A stretch of 64,000 nucleotides of DNA from UBA6814 sp040753075 (GCA_040753075.1 JBFMHA010000010.1:18822-82821); one strand, 5' to 3'. Positions 15,830 through 24,886 are shown, counted from the stretch's first letter. Numbers and translations: made by a program. The notes: a model not told the origin generated them from the letters alone.

Positions 15830-17119
15830 TCAGCCGCCGAGGGCGAAGCTCTCGAACTCCGCGCGGGCCTGGGCCTGGGCCTCCTGGCGGATGGCGTTGA
15901 CCGCCTCGAACTCCTCCAGGAGCAGCCCCACCACCGCGGAGTCCAGGGACCGGTTGTGGACCATGTCCCGGAGCACCGCCAGAGCCCCCTCCCTGCTCAT
16001 GCCCAGGCGGTAGGGCCGGTCCTCGGTCAGGGCGGTGAACACGTCGGCCACGGCCATGATCCGGGCCCCCAGCTCCAGGCCGCGCTTGTCCAGGCCGAAC
16101 GGGTAGCCCTTGCCGTCCAGGCGCTCGTGATGCGAGGCGGCCCAGTCCTTGACCATCTCCAGCCCGCGCACCTGGCCCAGGATTTTGTGGGTGTGGCTGG
16201 CGTGCTCCATGACCCGGGCGTACTCCTCGGGCGCGAGCTTGCCCGGCTTCTCCAGGATGCTGGCGGGCACCGCCAGCTTGCCCAGGTCGTGCAGGTCCCC
16301 GGCCACCCGCATGAGTTCGCACGCCTGTCCGTCAAATCCCGCCACGTTGCAGAGGGCCACGGCCGTGGCCGCCACGCCCCGGGAGTGGGTGGCGGTGAAC
16401 CGGCTGCGGAAGTCGATGATCTGGGAGAAGAGCGCGGTGAAGGCGGAAAGCTCGGCCAGACCCAGCATGCGGTCCGCGGCGGCGCCCAGGCCGCGCAGGA
16501 TGCCGAAGAGCTCCGGGGAGTCCAGGTCCTGCCACAGGCCGGCGAACCCGGCCAGGCCGCGCAGGGCCTCCGTATGCTCCGGGTCGAACTGGCTTCCGGC
16601 CTTGGCCGCCACCCGCTCCAGGATCTGCGGGACCTGGGAAGCCGCGGCCTGGTCCCGGCGGCAGGAGGCGTCCACCCGGTCCGCCAGGTGGATGATCCCG
16701 GCCAGGTCCAGGATCCGGGGGTCCTCGTCCAGGGCCGCGACGTCCGCGAACCGGGTATGGTGCCAGCGCACCGCCCGGGCGATGCGGGTGAATCCGGGGA
16801 ACTTGAGGAGCAGGCGGTAGCCGGCCTCGGCGTGGAACACCTGGTCGGTCTCGAAGCGCAGGGTGTCCAGCCGGACGTCCAGGGAGTCGTGGAAGGCGCC
16901 GACGTCGTGCACCAGGCCGGCCAGCAGGAGATCGTCCACGTCGGAGCGGGGCAGGCCGAGCTGGGCCCCGAGCCGCACGGCCAGGTAGGCCACCCGCTTG
17001 TGGTGGTCCACCACCGCCGGGCTCACCAGGTCCATGGCCCCGGACAGGCTGCCCAGCAGGTCGATGAGGCTGACCCGGATGTCGTTCTCCGGGGCGGGTG
17101 CGGAGTCGTTCTGGCTCAT
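15830..17119 (-). CDS. Two-HD-domain phosphohydrolase with HD-GYP output
   Basis: 429 residues, no membrane segment. The N-terminal HD unit has VDHHKRVAYLA and VHDVGAFHDSL. The C-terminal unit is HD-GYP: HSRGVA, the catalytic HDLGK at His277-Asp278, HHERLDGKGYP, and DVFTALTEDRPYR. HD-GYP proteins hydrolyse cyclic-di-GMP; the intact HDxGK and GYP motifs suggest activity here. The tandem arrangement matches cytoplasmic HD-GYP proteins found across deltaproteobacteria. Start is ATG 17119 with AAGGAGG 14 nt upstream, a rather long spacing. Another ATG next to that site is out of frame. It is divergent from the nicotinate phosphoribosyltransferase gene. Confidence 0.87.
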   Translation of the reverse strand: MSQNDSAPAPENDIRVSLIDLLGSLSGAMDLVSPAVVDHHKRVAYLAVRLGAQLGLPRSDVDDLLLAGLVHDVGAFHDSLDVRLDTLRFETDQVFHAEAGYRLLLKFPGFTRIARAVRWHHTRFADVAALDEDPRILDLAGIIHLADRVDASCRRDQAAASQVPQILERVAAKAGSQFDPEHTEALRGLAGFAGLWQDLDSPELFGILRGLGAAADRMLGLAELSAFTALFSQIIDFRSRFTATHSRGVAATAVALCNVAGFDGQACELMRVAGDLHDLGKLAVPASILEKPGKLAPEEYARVMEHASHTHKILGQVRGLEMVKDWAASHHERLDGKGYPFGLDKRGLELGARIMAVADVFTALTEDRPYRLGMSREGALAVLRDMVHNRSLDSAVVGLLLEEFEAVNAIRQEAQAQARAEFESFALGG

Positions 17120-17236
17120 GTCGCTTTTGCATGCCTCCTTCGCAGCCCGCATGATATGTAAGCAAGGACCGTTTGAAAAGACCCGGCGGACGCCCTGGAG
17201 GATTAAGGATACTCCTGCGGCGCGGACGCGGAGGGT

Positions 17237-17265
17237 TTGCCGAATCCCGCAACAATCCTTATTCT
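17237..17265 (+). promoter_or_regulatory. Putative sigma70 promoter of the NAD salvage pair
   Basis: TTGCCG and TATTCT with a 17-bp spacer. The -10 box ends 6 nt before the ATG at 17272, and no Shine-Dalgarno is present, so the mRNA is probably leaderless. Confidence 0.5.
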
Positions 17266-17271
17266 CATGGC

Positions 17272-18381
17272 ATGAAGCAGGACCGCTTCGTCCTCCCGGC
17301 CTCGCACCGGCCTTACACGGACGCCTACTTCCTCCGCGCCCGGGAGATCCTGGCGGGCGAAGGGCTGAACCCCCGGGTCACCATGCAGGTGTTCATCCGG
17401 GACGGCCCGGGCCAGGCCGCCGGCCTGGAGGAGGCCGCCGCCGCCCTGGCCGCCTTCACCCCCCTGGCCCGGCGCGGCGGTTCGGTGCACGGCCTGCCCG
17501 AGGGCGCGGAGTATGCGCCCAAGGAAACCCTCATGCGCATCGAGGGTCCGATCCAGGACTTCATCGAACTGGAAACCCTGTACCTGGGCATCCTCTCCGC
17601 AGCCGCCACCCTGGCCAACGGCGAGCCCGCCCCGGATCCCGACGCGGTGCTCGCCAGGGCCCGGGCCATCCGCGAACTGGCCCCGGACAAGCGGATCATG
17701 TATTTCGGGTCCCGGCACTGGCGCTGGGACCTGGACGAGGCCCTCTCCCGGGCCGCGGTCCAGGGCGGCTTCGACGCCTGCTCCACCGACGCCGGGGCCA
17801 GGGCCGCGGGGCTGCCGGGCGGGGTGGGCACCATCCCCCACGCCCTGGTCCTGTGCATGGCCCACGCCCACGGGCGGGAGCGGGCCACGGCCGAGTCGAC
17901 GCTGGCCTTCCACCGCCACGTGGACCCGGCCGCCCCGCGCATCGCCCTGGTGGACACCTTCTGCCGGGAGATCGACGACACCCTGGCCTGCGCCCGGCGC
18001 CTGGGCCGGGACCTCTGGGGCGTGCGCCTGGACACCGCCGGCGAGGCCATGGCCCAGGGCTCCCCGGCCTTCGACGGCCGCAGGTACTGGACCGGACCGG
18101 GCGTGACCGTGGAGTTGACCCGCGCCGTGCGCCGCGCCCTGGACGAGAGCGGCTTCGGCCACGTGCGCATCGTCCTGTCCAGCGGCTTCGGCTCCCTGGA
18201 GAAGCTGGCCGCCTTCCGCGAGGCGGAGGAGCGGAGCGGCCGGCTGTTCGACGCCCTGGGCGTCGGCGGCCTGTACGAGTCCCGGGCGGCCACCGCGGAC
18301 ATCGTGCGGGTGGAGGGCCGGCCCCTGGCCAAGACCGGCCGCGTCGACTCCCCCAACCCCCGGCTGATCCGCTACCTGTGA
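17272..18381 (+). CDS. pncB: Nicotinate phosphoribosyltransferase
   Basis: Joins nicotinate to PRPP to give nicotinate mononucleotide in NAD salvage. 369 residues. The N-terminus reads ASHRPYTDAYFLRA, the family's substrate-binding start. ELETLYLGILSAA, FGSRHWRWDL, STDAGARAAGLPGGVGTIPH and VLSSGFGSLEKL are recognisable landmarks of the short bacterial/archaeal NAPRTase group, which has 350-400 residues. The downstream nicotinamidase-like gene, 11 bp away, supports the assignment. The ATG at 17272 lacks a ribosome-binding site. An in-frame TTG at 17173 would add 33 Arg/Gly-rich residues and looks artificial. Confidence 0.88.
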   Translation: MKQDRFVLPASHRPYTDAYFLRAREILAGEGLNPRVTMQVFIRDGPGQAAGLEEAAAALAAFTPLARRGGSVHGLPEGAEYAPKETLMRIEGPIQDFIELETLYLGILSAAATLANGEPAPDPDAVLARARAIRELAPDKRIMYFGSRHWRWDLDEALSRAAVQGGFDACSTDAGARAAGLPGGVGTIPHALVLCMAHAHGRERATAESTLAFHRHVDPAAPRIALVDTFCREIDDTLACARRLGRDLWGVRLDTAGEAMAQGSPAFDGRRYWTGPGVTVELTRAVRRALDESGFGHVRIVLSSGFGSLEKLAAFREAEERSGRLFDALGVGGLYESRAATADIVRVEGRPLAKTGRVDSPNPRLIRYL

Positions 18382-18392
18382 GGAGGCCCGCC

Positions 18393-18938
18393 ATGCACGG
18401 ACTGCTCATCGTGGACATGCTCAACGACTTCGTGCACCCCGATGGCGCGCTGAGCGTGCCCGGGGCCCAGGCCTGCATCGCGCCGGTCGCCGCCCTGGCC
18501 GCGGAGTTCCGGCGGCGCGGCCTGCCCGTGGTCTACACCTGCGACGCCCATGCGCCCGACGATCCCGAATTCGCGGACTGGCCGCCGCACTGCGTCAAGG
18601 GCGGCTGGGGCGCGGCCGTTGTCCCGGGCCTCGAGCCCGCGGCCGGCGACCTGGTGATCGAGAAGCGGCACATCGCCCACTTCGACCGCTACGGGGTGGG
18701 CGAGGCTTTCCGAGCGCGCGGCGTCACCGACCTGGCGGTGGCGGGCGTGGCCGCCGAGTACTGCGTCCTGGCCGCGGCGCTGGAGGCCCGCGGCCAGGGC
18801 TTCGGCGTGACCCTGGCCGTGGACGGGGTGGCCGGGGTGGAGAAGACGCCCGGCGACACGGAGCGCGCCCTGGAGCGGATGCGCTCCGCCGGGGTCCGCC
18901 TCGCCCCCTCGGCCGAGATCGCGGCCGGGCTCCCCTGA
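18393..18938 (+). CDS. pncA: Isochorismatase-family hydrolase, probable nicotinamidase
   Basis: 181 residues with the cysteine-hydrolase triad of the family: Asp8 in LLIVDMLNDF, Lys in VIEKRHIAHF and the nucleophilic Cys in VAAEYCVLAAAL. The preceding motif CDAHAPDDPEF with PPHCVKGGWGA matches the metal/substrate region of nicotinamidases (DxHxxxH-like, here CDAHAPDD). Location 11 bp after a nicotinate phosphoribosyltransferase gene suggests deamination of nicotinamide to nicotinate feeding that enzyme. AGGAGG precedes the ATG by 6 nt. Other isochorismatase-family amidases remain possible. Confidence 0.82.
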   Translation: MHGLLIVDMLNDFVHPDGALSVPGAQACIAPVAALAAEFRRRGLPVVYTCDAHAPDDPEFADWPPHCVKGGWGAAVVPGLEPAAGDLVIEKRHIAHFDRYGVGEAFRARGVTDLAVAGVAAEYCVLAAALEARGQGFGVTLAVDGVAGVEKTPGDTERALERMRSAGVRLAPSAEIAAGLP

Positions 18939-19243
18939 CCGGCGGCCGAAGAGGCCGTCCCGGGGGACAACCGCCCGTCGCCGCAGACTGAATGCGGCGA
19001 CGCGCCCGGACCGCCCGCCCTTTTCCGCGCACCCCGATGCGACCCGCCGCCCCCGGGGCGCGGAACGCCGCCAGACGGCGGCCTCCCGGCCCCGGCCCCC
19101 GCCTGCCGGGAGCCCGGCGACCCCGCCCGCATTGCCCCTTGCCCCTCCCTTCCCGGTCTGTTACAGCCCTGGACGGCGCAGTCGCGCCGCGGATTTCCCG
19201 GCCCCAGGCCCACATACCACAACGCACGAAGGAGTGGCTGGTC
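18939..19243 (+). other. 305-bp intergenic region with a strong hairpin
   Basis: No convincing gene. It holds a perfect 10-bp inverted repeat, CGTCGCCGCA with TGCGGCGACG, at 18976-19002. There is no T-run after it, so it may be a factor-dependent terminator or regulatory hairpin for the upstream pair. The rest is G+C-rich with no clear promoter, although the importer promoter must lie here. GAAGGAG at 19229-19235 serves the binding-protein gene. Confidence 0.5.
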
Positions 19244-19990
19244 ATGAAACGCATTCTTCTCCTCTCCCTGGCTGTCTTCCTGCTGGCCGCCGGCAGCGCG
19301 CTGGCGTCGGACAAGGTCGTGGTGAACGGCATCGACGGCGGCGGGTTCCCGCCCTACGCCTACGTGGACAAGGACGGCAAGACCGTGGGCTTCGACGTGG
19401 AGGCCATGGAGTGGATCGGCAAGAAGCTGGGCTTCAAGGTCAAGCACCAGCCCATCGAGTGGGACGCCATCATCCCGGCCCTGACCGCCAAGAAGATCGA
19501 CTGCATCGCCTCGGGCATGAGCGCCACCGAGGAGCGGGCCAAGATCGTCAACTTCACCATCCCCTACTACACCGTGACCCAGGTGCTGGTGGTCAAGGCC
19601 GACAACGCCATGACCCTGGACCAGATGCTGAAGTCCGGCAAGAAGATCGGCGTGCAGCGCGGCACCGTGACCAACAAGCTGCTCAAGGACCTGGCCGCCA
19701 ACCCCGCCTACAAGTTCGAGGTGGTCGAGTACGACTCCACCGACCTGTCCATTGCCGACCTGCCCACCGGCCGCATCGAGGGCTCGGGCATGGACTCCAC
19801 CATCGCCAAGGACATGCTCAAGAAGCCCGGCTTCAAGGTCGCCGGCACCTTCGACGCCAAGCCCGAGAACTACGCCTACGCCGTGCGCAAGGACGACAAG
19901 GAGCTCCTGGAGACCCTGAACAAGGGCCTCAAGATGCTCATGGCCGACCCCTTCTGGAACGAGCTCAAGAAGAAGTACGACGTGGACTAG
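19244..19990 (+). CDS. Periplasmic polar amino acid-binding protein of an ABC importer
   Basis: 248 residues. A clear Sec signal peptide (MKRILLLSLAVFLLAAGSALA) is cleaved after SALA. The mature part is a family 3 solute-binding protein: PPYAYVDKDGKTVGFDVEAMEWIGKKLG, EWDAIIPALTAKKIDCIASGMSATEERA, GVQRGTVTNKLLKDL and a C-terminal FWNELKKKY. It would capture an amino acid for the permease pair encoded downstream. A strong hairpin separates it from the permease gene, so it is probably made in excess over the membrane parts. The ligand is not predictable. Confidence 0.92.
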   Translation: MKRILLLSLAVFLLAAGSALASDKVVVNGIDGGGFPPYAYVDKDGKTVGFDVEAMEWIGKKLGFKVKHQPIEWDAIIPALTAKKIDCIASGMSATEERAKIVNFTIPYYTVTQVLVVKADNAMTLDQMLKSGKKIGVQRGTVTNKLLKDLAANPAYKFEVVEYDSTDLSIADLPTGRIEGSGMDSTIAKDMLKKPGFKVAGTFDAKPENYAYAVRKDDKELLETLNKGLKMLMADPFWNELKKKYDVD

Positions 19991-20008
19991 TCCGGCTCCG
20001 TCAGCCAG

Positions 20009-20058
20009 AGGCCCGAAAGCTTCCGGCCCCGGAATCCCGGACGGAAGCTTTCGGGCCT
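20009..20058 (+). terminator. Intra-operon attenuator/terminator hairpin after the binding-protein gene
   Basis: A perfect 17-bp inverted repeat (AGGCCCGAAAGCTTCCG with its complement) flanks a 16-nt loop and ends in TTTCC. It lies 18 bp after the stop and 44 bp before the permease start. Such hairpins commonly cap the abundant binding-protein mRNA while letting part of transcription through. Confidence 0.75.
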
Positions 20059-20102
20059 TTCCTCCGTTTTGGGGACCCTGAAAACCGACCTCAGAGAACG
20101 CC

Positions 20103-20795
20103 GTGCCCGACATCCTCACCGCCATCTGGGAAGCCCTGCCCTTCATGCTCTCCGGGGCCTGGGTCAACGCCGTGCTCATCGTGGCGGCCATGCTCCTGGG
20201 CCTGGCCCTGGGCGTGCCCCTGGCCGTGGGCCAGGTCTACGGGGGCCGCCCGCTGCGCCGGCTGGTCCAGCTCTACGTCTGGGCCTTCCGCGGCGTGCCC
20301 ATCCTGGTCCAGCTCTACCTGTTCTATTTCGGCATCCTGTCCTGGCTGTCCAGCATCCCCTGGCTGGGCTGGGCCCACCTGGAGAGCCCCTTCCTGGCCG
20401 CGGCGCTGGTCCTGGGCCTGACCAGCGCGGCCTACCAGTCGCAGATCTTCCGGGGAGCCATCCTCTCCCTGCCCGCGGGCCAGCTCAAGGCCGCCCGCGC
20501 CCTGGGCATGAGCGACTTCACCGCGGTGACCACCATCATCCTGCCCCAGGCCCTGCGCCTGTCCATCCCGGGCTGGTCCAACGAATACTCCATCCTGCTC
20601 AAGGACTCGGCCCTGGCCTTCTCGGTGGGGGTCATGGAGGTCATGAGCCGCACCCGGGCGGTGGCGTCCGCCACCCACCAGCCCCTGCCCCTGTCCATCC
20701 TGGCCGGGGTCATCTTCTTCGCCCTCACCTGGGTGGGGGTCAAGGCCCTGCTCGCCCTGGAAAAGAAGGTCCGCATCCCGGGCTATTCGCATTAG
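20103..20795 (+). CDS. Amino acid ABC transporter permease (first)
   Basis: 230 residues from a GTG start. The protein has the HisM/GlnP-type architecture with about five membrane segments. FRGVPILVQLYLFYFG in the N-terminal half and the EAA loop GAILSLPAGQLKAARALGMSDFTAVTTIILPQALRLSIP contact the ATPase. SNEYSILLKDSALAFSVGVMEVM is also typical. It is 10 bp upstream of the ATPase gene, with a second permease following. A heterodimeric channel is therefore likely. Confidence 0.92.
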   Translation: MPDILTAIWEALPFMLSGAWVNAVLIVAAMLLGLALGVPLAVGQVYGGRPLRRLVQLYVWAFRGVPILVQLYLFYFGILSWLSSIPWLGWAHLESPFLAAALVLGLTSAAYQSQIFRGAILSLPAGQLKAARALGMSDFTAVTTIILPQALRLSIPGWSNEYSILLKDSALAFSVGVMEVMSRTRAVASATHQPLPLSILAGVIFFALTWVGVKALLALEKKVRIPGYSH

Positions 20796-20805
20796 AGGAC
20801 CACTC

Positions 20806-21573
20806 ATGAACAATTCCGACATCATCCTCCGGGTGGAGGGCCTGTCCAAGGCCTTCGGCGACAAGCCCGTGCTCACCGACGCCAGCTTCACCCAGCGCCG
20901 CGGCACCCTCAAGGTCCTGGTGGGTCCCTCGGGCGGCGGCAAGAGCACGCTCCTGCAGTGCATCAACTACCTCATCCACCCGGACCAGGGACGGGTGTGG
21001 CTGGCCGGTCGGGAGATCAATCCCCGCAACCGCCGCGAGCTTTCCGCCTACCGCCAGGAAGTGGGCATGATCTTCCAGGATTTCAACCTGTTCGACCACC
21101 TGAACGCCCTGGAGAACGTGCGCATCGCCCTGCTCAAGGTCAAGGGCATGGCCAAGGCCGAGGCCACCGCGCGGGCCCAGCAGGAGCTGGCCCGGGTGGG
21201 ACTTTCCAAGAAGTCCGACCTCTACCCGGCCCAGCTCTCGGGCGGCCAGAAGCAGCGGGTATCCATCGCCCGGGCCCTGGCCATGGACCCCAAGGTCCTG
21301 CTCCTGGACGAGCCCACCTCGGCCCTTGACCCGGAGCTCATCGGCGAGGTGCTCTCGGTCATCAAGGACCTGGCCCAGGCCGGCATGACCATGATCATGG
21401 CCACCCACCAGATCAGCTTCGCCGCGCCCCTGGCCGACGAGTTCCTGTTCATGGAGAAGGGCCGCATCGTGGAGCACGGCTCCCCGGCCGAACTGCTGGG
21501 CCGCAACTGCTCCTCCCGCACCCAGGCCTTCTGCTCCAAGCTCTCGGAGCTGGCCGGGGACACGGGGTCCTGA
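20806..21573 (+). CDS. Amino acid ABC transporter ATP-binding protein
   Basis: 255 residues, GlnQ/HisP group. Walker A GPSGGGKST near residue 45, Q-loop FQDFNLFDHLNALENV, signature LSGGQKQRVSIARAL, Walker B LLLDEPTSALD and H-loop MATHQISFA are all intact. It powers the two permeases that flank it. The stop overlaps the next start by one base (TGATG), so the second permease is translationally coupled. Confidence 0.96.
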   Translation: MNNSDIILRVEGLSKAFGDKPVLTDASFTQRRGTLKVLVGPSGGGKSTLLQCINYLIHPDQGRVWLAGREINPRNRRELSAYRQEVGMIFQDFNLFDHLNALENVRIALLKVKGMAKAEATARAQQELARVGLSKKSDLYPAQLSGGQKQRVSIARALAMDPKVLLLDEPTSALDPELIGEVLSVIKDLAQAGMTMIMATHQISFAAPLADEFLFMEKGRIVEHGSPAELLGRNCSSRTQAFCSKLSELAGDTGS

Positions 21574-22322
21574 TGGACGATACCCTCAGCTTCCTGGTCG
21601 AAAGGGTGGTCCCCGGCCTGAACCTGGGCCTCTGGGCCACGGTGCAGCTGGCCGTGCCCTCGGCCATCTTCGGCCTGCTGGCCGGCATCGCGGTGGGCGT
21701 GATCCGGGTCTACGGCCCCCGGCCCGCCCAGCGCCTGGCCAACGGCTACGTGGCCCTGTTCCGGGGCACCCCCCTGGTGGTGCAGCTCTTCTGCTGGTAT
21801 TTCGGCCTGCCCCAGATCTGCCTGTTCATCGAGGGCCTGCCCCCGGTCATGTCCGCGCTGAACGCCGCGGGACTGGCCTGGGTCCCCCGGCTCCTGGTGC
21901 TCTCGCCCATGGGCGCGGCCATCCTGGGCTTCGCGCTGTGCAGCGGGGCCTACCATTCCGAGTACGTGCGGGGCGGGCTCATGTCCATCCGCGCCGGCCA
22001 GGTCAAGGCCGCCCAGGCCCTGGGCATGAGCCCCTGGCAGACCGTGCTGCACGTGGTCCTGCCCCAGGCCGTGCGCCGCGCCCTGCCCGGCTGCGGCAAC
22101 GAGATCATCTACCTCGTCAAGTACTCCTCCCTGGCCTCGGTCATCACCGTCAACGAACTGACCGGCACGGCACGGGGCATCGCCAAGGCCACCTGGCGCA
22201 ACACCGAGGTGTTCTTCGCCGTGGGCGTCTACTACCTGCTGCTGGTGACCCTGGCCACCTTCATCCTGGGCTGGGTCGAGGAGCGTCTCTCCCTGCCCGG
22301 CTTCGAACGTCGGCGGGAGTAA
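21573..22322 (+). CDS. Amino acid ABC transporter permease (second)
   Basis: 249 residues, HisM/GlnP type, about five membrane segments. Landmarks are FRGTPLVVQLFCWYFGLPQ, YHSEYVRGGLMSIRAGQVKAAQALGMSPWQTVLHVVLPQAVRRALPG (EAA loop) and NEIIYLVKYSSLASVITVNELTGTAR. The last three residues before the stop and the next ATG are separated by only 3 bp, so the FAD-linked oxidase downstream is probably cotranscribed. This suggests a nutrient that is both taken up and oxidised. Confidence 0.93.
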   Translation: MDDTLSFLVERVVPGLNLGLWATVQLAVPSAIFGLLAGIAVGVIRVYGPRPAQRLANGYVALFRGTPLVVQLFCWYFGLPQICLFIEGLPPVMSALNAAGLAWVPRLLVLSPMGAAILGFALCSGAYHSEYVRGGLMSIRAGQVKAAQALGMSPWQTVLHVVLPQAVRRALPGCGNEIIYLVKYSSLASVITVNELTGTARGIAKATWRNTEVFFAVGVYYLLLVTLATFILGWVEERLSLPGFERRRE

Positions 22323-22325
22323 CGC

Positions 22326-23720
22326 ATGTCCCGATTCGCCACCCTGGATTCCGGCCTCCTGGAGGAAATCCGCGCCGCCGTGGGCCGCGAGGCGGTCCTG
22401 ACCGCGGACGCGGACCTGGACGCCGCCTCGGCCGACGCCACCACCGAACGCCGGAGACCCGAGGCCGTGGTGCGGGCCGCCAGCGCGGAGCAGGTCTCCG
22501 CCCTGCTGCGCCTGGCCAACGCCCGGCGTTTTCCCGTCACCCCCCGGGGCACGGGCACCGGCCTGGCCGGCGGCGCCCTGGCGACCCACGGCGGGGTGGT
22601 GCTGGACCTCACGGCCATGGACGAACTCGCCATCGAGCCGGCCAACCTGCTGGCCGTGGCCGGACCCGGCGCGCTCACCCAGGCCCTGCGCCAGGAGGCC
22701 GAGAAGCACGGCCTGTTCTACCCGCCCGACCCGGCCAGCCTCAAGGAGAGCACCCTGGGCGGCAACGCGGCCACCAACGCCGGCGGCCCGGCCTGCGTGA
22801 AGTACGGGGTCACCAAGAACTACGTGCTCGGCCTGGAGGCGGTGCTGCCCACCGGCGAGATCGTTTCCTGTGGAACACGAACCCGCAAGGGCGTGGTGGG
22901 CTACGACCTGGCCTCGCTCCTGGTGGGCAGCGAGGGCACCCTGGGCGTCATCACCAAGCTGTATCTCAAGCTCATCCCCCTGCCCCGGGCGGTGCAGACC
23001 CAGGTGGCGGTCTTCCCCAGCCTGGCCGCGGCCATCGGCGGGGTCGCCGACATCATGGCCGGAGGCTGCTGCCCCTCGGCCTGCGAGTTCCTGGACCCCC
23101 GCTGCCTGGCCCTGGTGGGCGACCTGCTGCCCTTCGGCGACCTGCCCCGGGGCGCATCCCTGCTGTTGCTGGAGACCGACGGCTCGGCCGAGGCCGCGGC
23201 CGCGGACATGGCCCTGGTCAGCGAGGTCTGCAGGAAGTCCGGGGCCTTGCACCTGCTGCCCGCAAGCGGGCCGGCCGAGCGGGAAACCCTGTGGAGCGTG
23301 CGCCGCCAGGTGAGCCTCCGCATCCACGAGGCCTGGCCGGTCTACGTGCCCGAGGACGTGGTGCTCCCCTTGGCCGAAATCGCCGGATTCGTAGCTGAAC
23401 TGCCTGAACATGAAAGGGAGTTCGGCCTCACCATCTACGCCTTCGGCCATGCCGGCGACGGCAACATCCACCTGAACATCACCGCCCCGGACCGCTCCAC
23501 CATGGACAAGGTGGAGGAAGGGACCGTGGCCCTGCTCAGGCGCGTGCTGGAGCTGGGCGGCACCATGAGCGGCGAGCACGGCATCGGCTTCACCAAGCAG
23601 CGGTTCCTGGGCCTGGAGCTGTCCCCGGCCTCCATGCGCGCCCAGGCGGCCATCAAGCGCGTTCTGGACCCCAACGGCATCCTGAACCCGGGCAAGCTGT
23701 TCGACGAGGACCCCGCATGA
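22326..23720 (+). CDS. GlcD-like FAD-dependent 2-hydroxyacid dehydrogenase
   Basis: 464 residues of the VAO/PCMH flavoprotein family, close in length to GlcD and D-lactate dehydrogenases. FAD-binding segments are VTPRGTGTGLAGGALATHGGVVLDLT and DPASLKESTLGGNAATNAGGPACVKYGVTKNYVLGLEAVLPTGEIV. The C-terminal cap ends with the conserved FGHAGDGNIHLN, GEHGIGFTKQRFLG and DPNGILNPGKLF. It oxidises a 2-hydroxyacid to the 2-oxoacid, passing electrons to a quinone or Fe-S partner. The GlcF-type iron-sulfur partner is not adjacent. It overlaps the aminotransferase start by 4 bp (ATGA). Confidence 0.9.
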   Translation: MSRFATLDSGLLEEIRAAVGREAVLTADADLDAASADATTERRRPEAVVRAASAEQVSALLRLANARRFPVTPRGTGTGLAGGALATHGGVVLDLTAMDELAIEPANLLAVAGPGALTQALRQEAEKHGLFYPPDPASLKESTLGGNAATNAGGPACVKYGVTKNYVLGLEAVLPTGEIVSCGTRTRKGVVGYDLASLLVGSEGTLGVITKLYLKLIPLPRAVQTQVAVFPSLAAAIGGVADIMAGGCCPSACEFLDPRCLALVGDLLPFGDLPRGASLLLLETDGSAEAAAADMALVSEVCRKSGALHLLPASGPAERETLWSVRRQVSLRIHEAWPVYVPEDVVLPLAEIAGFVAELPEHEREFGLTIYAFGHAGDGNIHLNITAPDRSTMDKVEEGTVALLRRVLELGGTMSGEHGIGFTKQRFLGLELSPASMRAQAAIKRVLDPNGILNPGKLFDEDPA

Positions 23721-24886
23721 CCCCGCCCATCTCCCGCCGCGTGCAGGGCGTCAAGATTTCCGCCACCAAGCTCATGCCCATGCTGGCCGCGGCCTCGGGC
23801 CGGCAGTGCGTGTCCCTGGGCCAGGGCGTGCCCTCCTTCGCCAACCCGCCGCACGTGGTCGACGCCCTGTGCGCCCGGCTGCGCAGCGAGCCGGCCACGG
23901 GCAAGTATTCCCTGCAGCCCGGGGACCCGGCCCTGCGCCGGGCCTGCGCCGGCCTCCTGGCCCGGGAGAAGGGCCTGGACGCCAACCCGGACACCGAGAT
24001 CGCCGTCACCGTGGGCGCCATGGAAGCCCTGCTCATGGCCATGCTCACCCTGGTGGACCAGGGGGACGAGGTCATCATCCCCGCGCCCTGCTACCCCTCC
24101 CACGTGGAGCAGGTGCTCCTGGCCGAGGGCCGGCCCGTCTTCGTCCCCCTGCGGCCCGACTGGTCCCTGGACCCGGACGCCCTGGCCCGGGCGTTCACCC
24201 CCCGCACCCGGGCACTGATCCTCTGCAACCCGTCCAACCCCACGGGCGGGGTGTACAGCGACGAGGACGTGCGCGCCGCCGCCGCACTGTGCGTCGAACA
24301 CAACGTCACGCTCATCACGGACGAAACGTATGACGCCCTGGTGTACGGACGTCCGAAACCCTTGAGTCCCGCGACGTTGCCGGGCATGCGGGACCGGGTG
24401 GTGGCGGTGTACAGCTTCTCCAAGCGCTTCGCCCTCACCGGCTGGCGGGTGGGGTTCTGCTTTGCCGCGGCCCCGCTCCTGGACCAGATGCTCAAGGTGC
24501 ACGACTGCACCGCCATCTGCGCCCCCACTCCGGCCCAGGCCGCGGCCCTGGCCGCGCTGGAGGGGCCCCAGGACTACTTCGAGGACCTGCTCGCCGCCCT
24601 GGGCCGCCGCCGCGACCTGGCCTGCGCCCGGCTGGACGCCCTGGCCCCGAACTTCACCTACGTGCGGCCTGAGGGGGCGTTCTACATCATGGCCCGACAC
24701 CACTTCACCGACGCCCCGTCGCAGGAGGTGGCCGAGCGCCTCATCCGCGAGGCCGGGGTCATCACCATCCCCGGCGGCGCCTTCGGCCCCGGCGGCGAGG
24801 GCCGCCTCCGCCTCTCCTTCGGCGGCGACGAGGCCGAGATCACCGAAGCCTTTGATCGCATCGAGGGATGGTTGAAGCAGACCTGA
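23717..24886 (+). CDS. Class I/II PLP-dependent aminotransferase
   Basis: 389 residues, AspC-type fold I. Landmarks: LGQGVPSFANPPHVV, GKYSLQPGDPALRRA, LCNPSNPTGGVYS, DETYDALVYG, and the Schiff-base lysine in SFSKRFALTGWRVGF, then PEGAFYIM and RLSFGG near the end. It overlaps the GlcD-like gene by 4 bp, so the two act in one pathway by context: a hydroxyacid is oxidised to an oxoacid which can be transaminated, or the reverse. The amino acid importer upstream would supply the amino donor or substrate. This pathway link is inference. Confidence 0.92.
   Translation: MTPPISRRVQGVKISATKLMPMLAAASGRQCVSLGQGVPSFANPPHVVDALCARLRSEPATGKYSLQPGDPALRRACAGLLAREKGLDANPDTEIAVTVGAMEALLMAMLTLVDQGDEVIIPAPCYPSHVEQVLLAEGRPVFVPLRPDWSLDPDALARAFTPRTRALILCNPSNPTGGVYSDEDVRAAAALCVEHNVTLITDETYDALVYGRPKPLSPATLPGMRDRVVAVYSFSKRFALTGWRVGFCFAAAPLLDQMLKVHDCTAICAPTPAQAAALAALEGPQDYFEDLLAALGRRRDLACARLDALAPNFTYVRPEGAFYIMARHHFTDAPSQEVAERLIREAGVITIPGGAFGPGGEGRLRLSFGGDEAEITEAFDRIEGWLKQT

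Noticed and set aside
12598..15900. 1100-codon plus-strand open frame opposite the EndoQ-UvrD gene
   Set aside because: Shadow of the real minus-strand gene; composition of antisense frames and no recognisable domain.
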